Positions 42,862 to 50,897 of a DNA stretch of 64,000 nucleotides are shown here, one piece after another. Numbering within the stretch: position 1 is the stretch's first letter; every line of letters starts with the position of its first letter. The DNA is from Luethyella okanaganae (GTDB taxonomy: Bacteria; Actinomycetota; Actinomycetes; Actinomycetales; Microbacteriaceae), in the NCBI RefSeq assembly GCF_042660285.1, contig NZ_JBHSTP010000001.1, forward strand, positions 496,001 through 560,000, in the 5' to 3' direction. The notes beneath the pieces were generated by a model that saw only the letters and a program-made list of their open reading frames with translations, was not told the DNA's origin and searched no databases. The translations under genes and the position numbers were made by a program.

Positions 42862-44113
42862 ACTCAAGTCGCCCACCCACCTCGCCGGGCCCTCCCTGGC
42901 CGATATCGAGGCGGCCAGGGGAATCGTCGCCGCCGTAGCCCAGATCACCCCGATCGAGACCTCGCACTTCCTCTCCGGCAAGCTCGGTTTTCCTGTGATG
43001 CTCAAGTGCGAGAATCTGCAGCGCACAGGGTCATACAAGATCCGCGGTGCCTATCACCGGCTCTCGCGGTTGAGCGACGAGGAGAAGGCCAGGGGAGTGG
43101 TCGCGGCGTCCGCCGGCAATCACGCCCAGGGCGTCGCGTTCGGAGCCCGCGAACTGGGCATCGCGGCGACGATCTTCATGCCGACGAACGTGCCGTTGCC
43201 GAAGCTCGAGGCCACCCGCGACTACGGCGCCGATGTCATGCTGAGCGGTGACGTGATCGGCGAGACCCTCCAGGCCGCCGCGGAGTTCGCCGAGCGTACC
43301 GGGGCCATCCTCATCCCCCCGTTCGACCATCCCGACGTCGTGGCCGGTCAGGGAACGATCGGGCTCGAGCTGCTGGAGCAGGTTCCCGACCTCGACACGG
43401 TGATCGTGCCGATCGGCGGCGGAGGACTCGTCTCGGGGGTGGCGAGTGCGCTCAAGCAGCATTCGGCCCGTTCCGGCCGCAACATCCGCGTCATCGGGGT
43501 GCAGGCCGAGAACGCCGCCTCGTATCTGGCCTCGCTCGACGCCGGCGCTCCCGTGAACATCCCGGTGCGCCCGACGATCGCGGACGGCATCGCGGTGTAC
43601 CGGCCGGGCGAGCTCAACTACCGGATAATCCGCGACGCCGTCGACGAGATCGTCACCGTGAGCGAGGACGATGCGGCTCGCGCGCTGCTCGTGCTGCTTG
43701 AACGGGCGAAGCTCGTGGTCGAGCCGGCCGGTGCCGTCTCGGTCGCCGCGATCCTGGCAGGCAAGATCCGTGCGACCGGCCCGACCGTCGCGTTGCTCAG
43801 CGGCGGCAACATCGACCCGCTGCTGCTGCAGCGCGTCATCAGCCACGGCCTGGCGGCATCCGATCGGTTCCTGACAATGCGCGTCATGCTGCAGGACCGC
43901 CCCGGCCAGCTCGCCCGGGTTGCCGAGATCCTCGCGGAGGTCAACGCCAATGTGATCGAGGTGCTCCACACGCAGCACGGCCCCGATCTGCAGATCAGCG
44001 AGGTCGAGCTCGATATCACGGTCGAGACCCGTGGTTCCGAACACGTCGCCCAGGTGATCGCCGCCCTCCGCGAAGCCGGGTACGAGCCGAAGCTCGATCG
44101 ACGTCGGAGCTAA
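42854..44113 (+). CDS. ilvA: Threonine ammonia-lyase with C-terminal ACT domain
   Basis: This 419-residue PLP enzyme deaminates L-threonine to 2-oxobutanoate. The PLP lysine is in RTGSYKIRGAYHRL; SAGNHAQGVA binds substrate and phosphate contacts lie in PIGGGGLVSGVA. A single ACT domain (about residues 345-419, MLQDRPGQLARVAEILAEV) makes it the short form, intermediate between biosynthetic IlvA and degradative TdcB. Start ATG 42854 sits within the end of the AI-2E gene. Confidence 0.92.
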   Translation: MPELKSPTHLAGPSLADIEAARGIVAAVAQITPIETSHFLSGKLGFPVMLKCENLQRTGSYKIRGAYHRLSRLSDEEKARGVVAASAGNHAQGVAFGARELGIAATIFMPTNVPLPKLEATRDYGADVMLSGDVIGETLQAAAEFAERTGAILIPPFDHPDVVAGQGTIGLELLEQVPDLDTVIVPIGGGGLVSGVASALKQHSARSGRNIRVIGVQAENAASYLASLDAGAPVNIPVRPTIADGIAVYRPGELNYRIIRDAVDEIVTVSEDDAARALLVLLERAKLVVEPAGAVSVAAILAGKIRATGPTVALLSGGNIDPLLLQRVISHGLAASDRFLTMRVMLQDRPGQLARVAEILAEVNANVIEVLHTQHGPDLQISEVELDITVETRGSEHVAQVIAALREAGYEPKLDRRRS

Positions 44114-44114
44114 G

Positions 44115-44957
44115 GTGACGCCCCCGAAGATCCACGCGCTGACCATCGACGACCTCGACGACTGCCTTGCCATCGCCGTCGACCGGGACTGGCGCCCCGA
44201 AGCCCACAAGTGGCGGCTGCTCTTCGAACTCGGAACGGTTTACGGGACGAGGGACGAGCACGACTCGCTCGTCGGAACGACGGCCGTCACCCGTTTCGAG
44301 GGTGTCGCCGCCATCGGCATGGTCCTCGTGGCCAAGAGCCATGCGGGGCGAGGTCTCGGCCGAGCGCTCATGGAGCACGCCATCGCGGCCGATGCCGACG
44401 CCGTCTTCATCCTCAACGCGACCGAGTTCGGCCAGCCGCTCTACAGCAAGCTCGGCTTCGTCACGGTCGGCATGACCCACACGCACGTCGGCGTCTTCGG
44501 GGCAGCCGTTGAGTCGGCGGCGACCGATACCGTGACTCGAGTCGTCGGCGTCGGCGAGGTGCCGAGTCTCGTGGAGTTGGACGCCGCAGTCGTCGGCGCA
44601 CGGCGCGCGAGCTTGATCGAACGGCTCTTCGGCTACGCGGACGAGATCCGGGTGGTCGAACGAGATGGCGAGACCACGGGCTTCGCCGCGCGCTGGTCCA
44701 ACATCGACAACACCCAGATCGGGCCTATCGTCGCCGAATCGGAGGACGACGCGAAAGCGCTCATCAACGATCTCGCCGCCGGTGCCGGTGGCCCCGTGCG
44801 TCTGGACCTCGACGGGAGGCATCCGCGTCTGCGCGCCTGGGCGAGCGAGCACGGTGTTGCGCCGCTCCACTCGTCGACGCTCATGGTGAAGAACGCAGCG
44901 TCGTTCCCTGGCGACCGCAGCCGGTGGTTTTCGCCGCTCATGCAGGCGGTCGGTTGA
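44115..44957 (+). CDS. GNAT family N-acetyltransferase
   Basis: This 280-residue protein has one clear acetyltransferase domain (about 5-130) with the acetyl-CoA loop VAKSHAGRGLGRALMEHAI and a less conserved C-terminal half that looks like a second, degenerate domain ending in FSPLMQAVG. It starts with GTG just after the ilvA stop, so is probably co-transcribed with it. The substrate is unknown. Confidence 0.85.
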   Translation: MTPPKIHALTIDDLDDCLAIAVDRDWRPEAHKWRLLFELGTVYGTRDEHDSLVGTTAVTRFEGVAAIGMVLVAKSHAGRGLGRALMEHAIAADADAVFILNATEFGQPLYSKLGFVTVGMTHTHVGVFGAAVESAATDTVTRVVGVGEVPSLVELDAAVVGARRASLIERLFGYADEIRVVERDGETTGFAARWSNIDNTQIGPIVAESEDDAKALINDLAAGAGGPVRLDLDGRHPRLRAWASEHGVAPLHSSTLMVKNAASFPGDRSRWFSPLMQAVG

Positions 44958-45000
44958 ACGAAGCCCTCGGAGCCCCGGACCGAAGGCCTTCGCTCAGAAC

Positions 45001-45065
45001 GGAGGCCGTTTCTGCGCGGAGAGGCCTCCCGACCGCGCGAAGTCCTCCCGTCCTGCGACCGCAGG
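45001..45065. terminator. Overlapping hairpins between convergent GNAT and greA genes
   Basis: Three possible stems are seen: GGAGGCC (45001-45007)/GGCCTCC (45023-45029), the competing GCGCGG (45014-45019)/CCGCGC (45033-45038), and CCTGC-GACC-GCAGG (45052-45065). Together they would end transcription from either side. A 17-bp part of this region also occurs before pth. Confidence 0.5.
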
Positions 45066-45105
45066 GTCGAGGTTCACGGGGCGGGATTGCCCGGTCACGC
45101 CCCGG

Positions 45106-45597
45106 CTACTGGCCGGCCCACGTCTCGACCTTGGTCACGTGCACGGCGATCTCCTTGCCGTTCGGCGCGGTATAGTTCGTCTTCTCGCCGACCTTGAGGC
45201 CGAGGATGGCGGCGCCGAGCGGACTCTGCTCGCTGTAGACGTCAAGGTCGCTGTCGCCCGCGATCTCGCGATTGCCGATGAGGAACACAGTCTCCTCGCC
45301 CGCGATCACCGCGGTGATGACCGTTCCTGGCTCGACGACGCCATGGCTCTCCGGGGCGGCGCCCACCTCAGCGGTCTTGAGCAAATGCTTGAGTTGACGG
45401 ATGCGGGCCTCCTGCTTGCCCTGCTCGTCTTTCGCGGCGTGGTAGCCGCCGTTTTCCTTGAGGTCGCCCTCTTCACGAGCCGCCTCGATCTTGCCCGCGA
45501 TCTCGGAGCGGCCGAGGGTCTCGAGGTAGTCGAGCTCGGCGGCGAGGCGATCAAAGGCCTCCTGGGTCAGCCAGGTGACCGTAGCTTCCTGAGTCAT
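45106..45597 (-). CDS. greA: Transcription elongation factor GreA
   Basis: This 163-residue factor rescues backtracked RNA polymerase by stimulating transcript cleavage. The N-terminal coiled coil contains LDYLETLGRSEIAGKIEAAR and the acidic tip region EEGDLKENGGYHAAKDEQGK; the C-terminal FKBP-like domain contains SPLGAAILGLKVGEKTNYTA. AAGGAG lies 6 bp before the ATG. A strong hairpin separates it from the upstream DUF4307 gene, so it likely has its own promoter. Confidence 0.95.
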   Translation of the reverse strand: MTQEATVTWLTQEAFDRLAAELDYLETLGRSEIAGKIEAAREEGDLKENGGYHAAKDEQGKQEARIRQLKHLLKTAEVGAAPESHGVVEPGTVITAVIAGEETVFLIGNREIAGDSDLDVYSEQSPLGAAILGLKVGEKTNYTAPNGKEIAVHVTKVETWAGQ

Positions 45598-45634
45598 CAG
45601 TTCTCCTTGAAACGATTGCCGCAGATAAAGTCGA

Positions 45635-45658
45635 CGCCCTGACAGGACAGTCAGGGCG
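45635..45658 (-). terminator. Terminator hairpin between DUF4307 and greA
   Basis: CGCCCTGAC and GTCAGGGCG form a perfect 9-bp stem with loop AGGACA. It lies 11 bp after the DUF4307 stop on the reverse strand and is followed by a moderately U-rich CGACTTTATC. Confidence 0.65.
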
Positions 45659-45669
45659 AATGAACAATA

Positions 45670-46065
45670 CTAGGTCAGCCAGCAGCGGTAAATCAAACCT
45701 GTGTTGCTCGGCTGAGTCGTGCGCAGCACTTCGGTGAACGACCGGGTGTATTGCTCGGATGCCGGGATCGCCACGATCCTCCAGCCCACGATCACGAATT
45801 GCTCGTTGAGCGCCTGGACGGCGCAGCTGGCGTTCTCGCCGGCAGGCATCGACACCTCGAAGGTGACGCTCACCGTGCGGTCGTCGAGGACCCTGTGGCT
45901 CGTGTCGCGTGCCTCGAGAACGGGTTTGGCGCCGTCCTGCCCCGCCCAGATCACCCACGCGCCGAACACGACGACGAACGTGCCAGCCAGCGCGACCAGG
46001 ATCAGTCGATCACGTCTGCTGCGGGTACGGGTGCGTCCGTAACGGGCATCGAGCTCATCCGTCAT
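45670..46065 (-). CDS. DUF4307 membrane protein
   Basis: This 131-residue actinobacterial protein has a basic N-terminus (LDARYGRTRTRSRRDR), one transmembrane helix (about 20-42, LILVALAGTFVVVFGAWVIW) and an extracytoplasmic beta domain ending in TTQPSNTGLIYRCWLT with two Cys. The function is unknown. ATG 46065 has GGAG nine bp upstream. It is divergent from the small membrane protein gene at 46145. Confidence 0.85.
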   Translation of the reverse strand: MTDELDARYGRTRTRSRRDRLILVALAGTFVVVFGAWVIWAGQDGAKPVLEARDTSHRVLDDRTVSVTFEVSMPAGENASCAVQALNEQFVIVGWRIVAIPASEQYTRSFTEVLRTTQPSNTGLIYRCWLT

Positions 46066-46144
46066 TGACACCGACTCCAGCACTGCTTCGAAAGGTTTAG
46101 TCTTGAAATACAAGGCTATCCGGCAATCCTGAGGAGTTCCGCAC

Positions 46145-46441
46145 GTGGAGACGACCAGCACCGATCTCCTGATGCGCGCGGTGTTCGCCGCGACGAAGGA
46201 CGAGTTCGACCCGAACACGGTCACACCCGGTGTGTGGGGCTTCGTGATCACCTTCACCATCGCCGCGGTCGTCGTGCTGCTCGTCATGGACATGGTCCGC
46301 CGCGTCCGCCGCACCAACTATAAGGCCGAGATCCACGAGAAGCTGCAGGCAGAGCTCGCCGCGAGGGCAGAGCTCGCCGCGAAGAACGAGGCCGAGAGGG
46401 GAACTTCGGCCGCGTCGGGCGGTGGAGTCGAGAAGCGCTAG
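46145..46441 (+). CDS. Small single-span membrane protein of unknown function
   Basis: This 98-residue protein has a short periplasmic N-terminus, one transmembrane helix (about 31-50, GFVITFTIAAVVVLLVMDMV) and a charged cytoplasmic coiled coil with a repeated AELAARAELAAKNEAE segment. GAGGAG precedes the GTG start. Its TAG stop shares CTAG with the stop of the convergent TrhA gene. Confidence 0.7.
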   Translation: METTSTDLLMRAVFAATKDEFDPNTVTPGVWGFVITFTIAAVVVLLVMDMVRRVRRTNYKAEIHEKLQAELAARAELAAKNEAERGTSAASGGGVEKR

Positions 46442-47241
46442 GCATTGTAGGCGGGGGCCAGTGCGATGAGCAGCGTAGCCGTCCAGTGGCACATGAACGC
46501 GAGCACTGTGCAGGCGTGGAAGATCTCGTGGAAGCCGAAGGCGCTCGGCCACGGGTTCGGCTTCTTGAAACCGTAGACGACGGCGCCGATGGTGTAGAGG
46601 ACACCTCCGACCGCTACCAGCACCATCATCGCGACGTTCGCCACGAGGAGATCGCCCATGTACATGACGGCCGCCCATCCGAGCAGCAGGTAGAGCGGCA
46701 CGTAGAGCCAACGCGGCGCCGAGATCCAGAACACGCGGAAGCCGATTCCGAGCAGCGCCCCCGCCCAGACGGCGCAGAGCAGCAGCAGGCCCTTAGCGGG
46801 CGGGAGCGCGAGGAGCGCGAGCGGCGTGTACGTGCCTGCGATGAGCAGGAAGATGTTGGCGTGGTCGATCCTCTTGAGGACGACCTTGGTGCGCGGCTTC
46901 CAGTCGAAGCGGTGATACAGGGCCGAGTTGCCGAACAGCAGCATCGAGGTGAGCATGAACACGACCGAGGCCCACTTGGCCGGCGCGCCGTGCGCGAGCG
47001 TGACGAGCACGATCCCCGCTGCGATCGTGAGCGGGAACGTGCCCGCGTGGATCCAGCCGCGCCAGCTCGGCTTGAGCACGGAGAGATTCGCTCGCGAGGC
47101 GTCGAGGAAGGGGATGTTCGGCACCTCGGGCGCGTGCTGCTCACCGAGCGCGACGGCGGCATCTGCTGTGCCGAGCGTCTCGATCGACCCGTTCGGGAGT
47201 TCCCCGAGGTCTTTGGAGTCTCGGGTCCCGCGCACTGTCAT
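46438..47241 (-). CDS. trhA: TrhA/hemolysin III family (PAQR) membrane protein
   Basis: This 267-residue seven-helix protein of the hemolysin III/PAQR group has the conserved SALYHRFDW motif, KRIDHANIFLLIAGTYTPLA and FHEIFHACTVLAFMCHW, which carry the metal-binding Ser, Asp and His residues of PAQR proteins. An extended 60-residue cytoplasmic N-terminus precedes the first helix. TATCCT lies 6 bp before the ATG (leaderless). Bacterial members have been linked to membrane energetics or fluidity rather than haemolysis. Confidence 0.92.
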   Translation of the reverse strand: MTVRGTRDSKDLGELPNGSIETLGTADAAVALGEQHAPEVPNIPFLDASRANLSVLKPSWRGWIHAGTFPLTIAAGIVLVTLAHGAPAKWASVVFMLTSMLLFGNSALYHRFDWKPRTKVVLKRIDHANIFLLIAGTYTPLALLALPPAKGLLLLCAVWAGALLGIGFRVFWISAPRWLYVPLYLLLGWAAVMYMGDLLVANVAMMVLVAVGGVLYTIGAVVYGFKKPNPWPSAFGFHEIFHACTVLAFMCHWTATLLIALAPAYNA

Positions 47242-47314
47242 GCTGACAGGATACGGTAGCGATTCCCCGGCTGAGCTGTGAGTCTGCGCCGTAATAGTGC
47301 ACTAGCGTAATGCT

Positions 47315-48100
47315 GTGCAGAAGCGCGAGCAGCCGTTGGGACGAGGCATCCTCTATGGCCTCTACCAGACTCGCCTGCGCCGCGGCCTCTCGCCCGAGAC
47401 CATGCCTCACCACGTGGCGATGATCATCGACGGCAACCGCCGCTGGGCCAAACAGCTCGGCTTCGACACGGCTGCACACGGGCACCGTGCCGGTGCCGCG
47501 AAGATGCGCGAGTTCCTCGAATGGTGCGACGACCTGGGCATCCGCGTCGTGACGCTCTACCTGCTCTCGAGCGACAACCTGGGCAACCGCTCGAGCGAGG
47601 AGCTCTCGGCCCTCATCGAGATCATCGCGGAACTCGCCGAGGATCTCTCCCATTACCGGGACTGGCGGGTGCAGCACGTCGGGTCGCGAACCGGACTTCC
47701 GGCACCCCTCGTCGCGGTACTCGATGCAGCCGAGGCGCGCACGGCCGGCCAGTCGGGGTTGCACGTCAACCTGGCTGTCGGCTATGGGGGCCGCAAGGAG
47801 ATCACCGATGCCATGCGCAGCATTGTCGCCGACCACCACGCCGAGGGCCGCAGCCTCGAGGATCTCGCCGAGCGGCTTACCCCGGATCTCATCGGCGAGC
47901 ACCTCTATACAGGCGGTCAGCCGGATCCGGATCTCGTCATCCGGACCTCGGGCGAGCAGCGTCTGAGCGACTTCATGCTGTGGCAGAGCGCGCACAGCGA
48001 GTTCTACTTCGTCGAGGCGCTCGGCCCTGACCTGCGGCAGGTCGACTTCTTGCGCGCGCTGCGTGACTACGCTCGCCGCAACCGGCGCTTCGGGGGTTAG
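47315..48100 (+). CDS. uppS: Isoprenyl diphosphate synthase (UppS family)
   Basis: This 261-residue cis-prenyltransferase makes the polyprenyl carrier for cell-wall precursors. Signatures are HVAMIIDGNRRWAKQLGF (catalytic Asp), SSDNLGNRSSEELSAL and LVIRTSGEQRLSDFMLWQSA. TAGCGT (47303-47308) is 6 bp before the GTG start, so the transcript is probably leaderless. Actinobacteria often have two such enzymes of different chain length, and which one this is cannot be read. Confidence 0.93.
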   Translation: MQKREQPLGRGILYGLYQTRLRRGLSPETMPHHVAMIIDGNRRWAKQLGFDTAAHGHRAGAAKMREFLEWCDDLGIRVVTLYLLSSDNLGNRSSEELSALIEIIAELAEDLSHYRDWRVQHVGSRTGLPAPLVAVLDAAEARTAGQSGLHVNLAVGYGGRKEITDAMRSIVADHHAEGRSLEDLAERLTPDLIGEHLYTGGQPDPDLVIRTSGEQRLSDFMLWQSAHSEFYFVEALGPDLRQVDFLRALRDYARRNRRFGG

Positions 48101-48110
48101 GAAGGATGCC

Positions 48111-49259
48111 ATGACGACGATCGACGAGTTCACGGCCGGATTCCTCGACGAACCCGGATATCTCGACTACGGACGCGTTGGTCCGCTCTCGGCCGCGGTC
48201 GTCGGCGAGTCCAAGGTCTTCGGCGAGGTGCTCACGCGCGCCCGCTTCGGCAGCATGGACAGCCTCTCGGAACAGGACCGCCGGGTGCGCGATGCGATCG
48301 CGACCGCAACCGGTTTTCCCGCCGAGCAGATCGTGTTCCAGCCCAATACGAGCACGGGGCTCATGCATGCGATGTTCGGCCTCACCGGGGGCGTACTGCT
48401 CTCGGCCGGGGAGTTCCCGAGCCTCCCGATCGCGGTATCCCGTGCCCAGGAGGCGCTGCACGTCGTGCAACCGGCCTGGCTCGGGACCGATCATGGACGG
48501 GTCACCCCCGGGCGGGTCAAGGAGCAGCTCGGTTCGGGGATCGTCGCCGTCGCCGTGAGCCTCGTCGATTCGCGCACAGGGTACCTCACCGATCTCGAGG
48601 GCATCCGCCAGGTCATCGGCGACCGGCTGCTCGTCGTCGATGCCATCCAGGGCTTCGGTGTCGTCGATGCGCCCCTCGCGCTCGCCGACGTCGTCGTCTC
48701 CGGCGGGCAGAAGTGGTGCCGTGCAGGCTGGGGCACCGCGTTCATGGCGCTCAGCGAGCGCGCCATCGACAACCTCACGCCCGTGTTCAGCGGCTTCACG
48801 GGCACCGACGACGCGGAGATCTGGGACGAGGTGCCGACTCCGCCGCCGAGTCACGGCGCGCGGGCCTTCCGGGTGAGCACCCCCGACGCCATCGCAGAAG
48901 CACGGTTCGCCGCTGCACTCGAGGAGATCACGTCTGTCGGGGTGTCCACGATCCAGACGGCCATCGCAGGCAATGTCAGCCGGGTGATCGATCTCGCCGA
49001 TGAGTTCGCGATCCCCGTCTCGTCGTCGCGCGACGAGCGCGAGCGCGCGGGGCTGGTCGTGCTGGAACCTCCGGTCGAGCAATTGACCCTGCTTCGGGCA
49101 TCACTCTTCAACCACGGGGTCACAACGACATCCCGGCTCGGAACGGTGCGGCTCAGCGTGCACGCCGCGTTCGCCGACGATACGGCCGAAATGCTGCGCG
49201 CGGCCTTCACCTCGTACTCGACCGCGGCGAGCTATGGGGCGCGAGCGCTCGGCATATGA
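48111..49259 (+). CDS. PLP-dependent class V aminotransferase-like enzyme
   Basis: This 382-residue fold type I PLP enzyme resembles the isopenicillin-N epimerase/selenocysteine lyase branch. LVVDAIQGFGVVDAPL contributes the PLP-binding Asp and VVSGGQKWCRAGWGTAFM the Schiff-base Lys. FQPNTSTGLMHAMFGLTGG forms the phosphate-binding turn. The substrate is unknown. AAGGA lies before ATG 48111, 10 bp after uppS. Confidence 0.88.
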   Translation: MTTIDEFTAGFLDEPGYLDYGRVGPLSAAVVGESKVFGEVLTRARFGSMDSLSEQDRRVRDAIATATGFPAEQIVFQPNTSTGLMHAMFGLTGGVLLSAGEFPSLPIAVSRAQEALHVVQPAWLGTDHGRVTPGRVKEQLGSGIVAVAVSLVDSRTGYLTDLEGIRQVIGDRLLVVDAIQGFGVVDAPLALADVVVSGGQKWCRAGWGTAFMALSERAIDNLTPVFSGFTGTDDAEIWDEVPTPPPSHGARAFRVSTPDAIAEARFAAALEEITSVGVSTIQTAIAGNVSRVIDLADEFAIPVSSSRDERERAGLVVLEPPVEQLTLLRASLFNHGVTTTSRLGTVRLSVHAAFADDTAEMLRAAFTSYSTAASYGARALGI

Positions 49260-49430
49260 ACGTCTGATGACAACGGGCGTGTCGGAACCGCGGATGCCGG
49301 CGCGGAGTCGTAGCGTCGTCATCATCAGGCACAGCGCCTGACCGAGGCGGCCACGCACGTTCGACTCGATACCGTTTTGGCCGGCTCGCTGACAGGATCC
49401 GAGCAGATTCTGCTCGGGGTGGGAGTGGTT

Positions 49431-50813
49431 GTGACCTCACTGGAAACCCAGAGACCAGTTCGTCAGACCGGCAGCCGGATCGGGGAGAGGGATTCGGATC
49501 AGACGAGTGAGAAGATCAGACAGACCGAGCGTACCTATGTGCTGGATACCTCGGTCTTGTTGTCTGACCCGAAGTCCATGTTCCGGTTTGCGGAACATGC
49601 CGTCGTCCTCCCGGTGGTCGTGATCACCGAGCTCGAATCGAAGCGCAACGACCCTGAGATCGGATACTTCGCCCGTCAGGCGCTGCGCAACCTCGACGAG
49701 TTGCGTGTGCAGCACGAACGGCTCGACTTCCCGATCCCGGTCGGCGACGGTGGCTCGCTGCGTGTCGAGCTCAACCACTCGAACATGTCGGTGCTGCCGA
49801 GCGGGCTCCAGCTCGGCGACAACGATTCCCGCATCCTCGCCGTCGCCCTCAACCTGGCCAATGATGGACTCGATGTCACCGTTGTGTCGAAGGACCTGCC
49901 GTTGCGCGTCAAGGCATCGTCGATCGGCCTCGCGGCCGAGGAGTACCGTGCGGAGCTCGCCGTCGACTCCGGCTGGACCGGGATGGCAGAGCTCGACCTC
50001 GGCTCCAACGACATGAGCAAGCTCTATGAGGACGAGCACATGTCGACGCGCGCCGTCGCCGACCTCCCGGTCAACACGGGTCTCGTCGTTCACTCCGACC
50101 GCGGAAGCGCTCTCGGCCGGGTCACCGCGAAGGGCGAGTTCAAGCTCGTGCGCGGGGACCGTGACGTCTTCGGACTGCACGGGCGATCGGCAGAGCAGCG
50201 TCTTGCGATCGACATGCTGCTCGACACCGAGATCGGCATCCTCTCGCTGGGAGGTCGGGCAGGAACGGGAAAGTCCGCGCTCGCGCTCTGCGCAGGGCTC
50301 GAGGCCGTGCTCGAACGCCAGCAGCACCGCAAGATCATGGTGTTCCGGCCGCTCTACGCGGTCGGAGGCCAGGAACTCGGCTATCTCCCGGGTGACCAGG
50401 GCGAGAAGATGAATCCCTGGGGTCAGGCGGTTTTCGACACCCTTGGCGCGCTCGTCTCCGACAATGTGCTCGAGGAGATCACCGAGCGCGGCATCCTCGA
50501 GGTGCTCCCGCTGACGCATATCCGCGGACGCAGCCTCCACGACGCCTTCGTGATCGTCGACGAGGCTCAGTCGCTCGAACGCAATGTGCTGCTCACCGTG
50601 CTCAGCCGTGTCGGTCAGAACTCGAGGGTCGTGCTCACGCACGACGTGGCCCAGCGCGACAACTTGCGCGTCGGCCGCCACGACGGCGTCGCCTCGGTGA
50701 TCGAGACGCTCAAAGGGCATCCGCTGTTCGGGCACATCACGCTGACGCGATCGGAGCGTTCCGCGATCGCCGCGCTCGTCACCGAGATGCTGGAGGGCAA
50801 CGAGCTCGCCTGA
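49431..50813 (+). CDS. PhoH-family ATPase with N-terminal PIN domain
   Basis: This 460-residue PhoH2-type protein pairs a PIN ribonuclease domain (RTYVLDTSVLLSDPKSMFRF, about residues 30-160, with acidic residues DTS and DND) with a PhoH ATPase/helicase domain: Walker A GGRAGTGKSALALCAG at about 275, and HDAFVIVDEAQSLERNVLLT. Such proteins act on RNA. GTG 49431 is favoured because GGGAG lies 5 bp upstream; longer in-frame starts exist. Confidence 0.92.
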   Translation: MTSLETQRPVRQTGSRIGERDSDQTSEKIRQTERTYVLDTSVLLSDPKSMFRFAEHAVVLPVVVITELESKRNDPEIGYFARQALRNLDELRVQHERLDFPIPVGDGGSLRVELNHSNMSVLPSGLQLGDNDSRILAVALNLANDGLDVTVVSKDLPLRVKASSIGLAAEEYRAELAVDSGWTGMAELDLGSNDMSKLYEDEHMSTRAVADLPVNTGLVVHSDRGSALGRVTAKGEFKLVRGDRDVFGLHGRSAEQRLAIDMLLDTEIGILSLGGRAGTGKSALALCAGLEAVLERQQHRKIMVFRPLYAVGGQELGYLPGDQGEKMNPWGQAVFDTLGALVSDNVLEEITERGILEVLPLTHIRGRSLHDAFVIVDEAQSLERNVLLTVLSRVGQNSRVVLTHDVAQRDNLRVGRHDGVASVIETLKGHPLFGHITLTRSERSAIAALVTEMLEGNELA

Positions 50814-50815
50814 CA

Positions 50816-50851
50816 CACGGAATGGCGGCCTGGCACGGAATGGCGGCCTGG
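50816..50851. repeat. 18-bp perfect tandem repeat between phoH and fumC
   Basis: CACGGAATGGCGGCCTGG occurs twice back to back (50816-50833, 50834-50851) just after the phoH stop and before the convergent fumC end. It does not fold into a clear terminator hairpin. It probably arose by slippage and may vary between strains. Confidence 0.9.
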
Positions 50852-50897
50852 GGCCGTTCACTGGGCAGCCCCGTTCATGCACGTACCGGGCGTTGCT

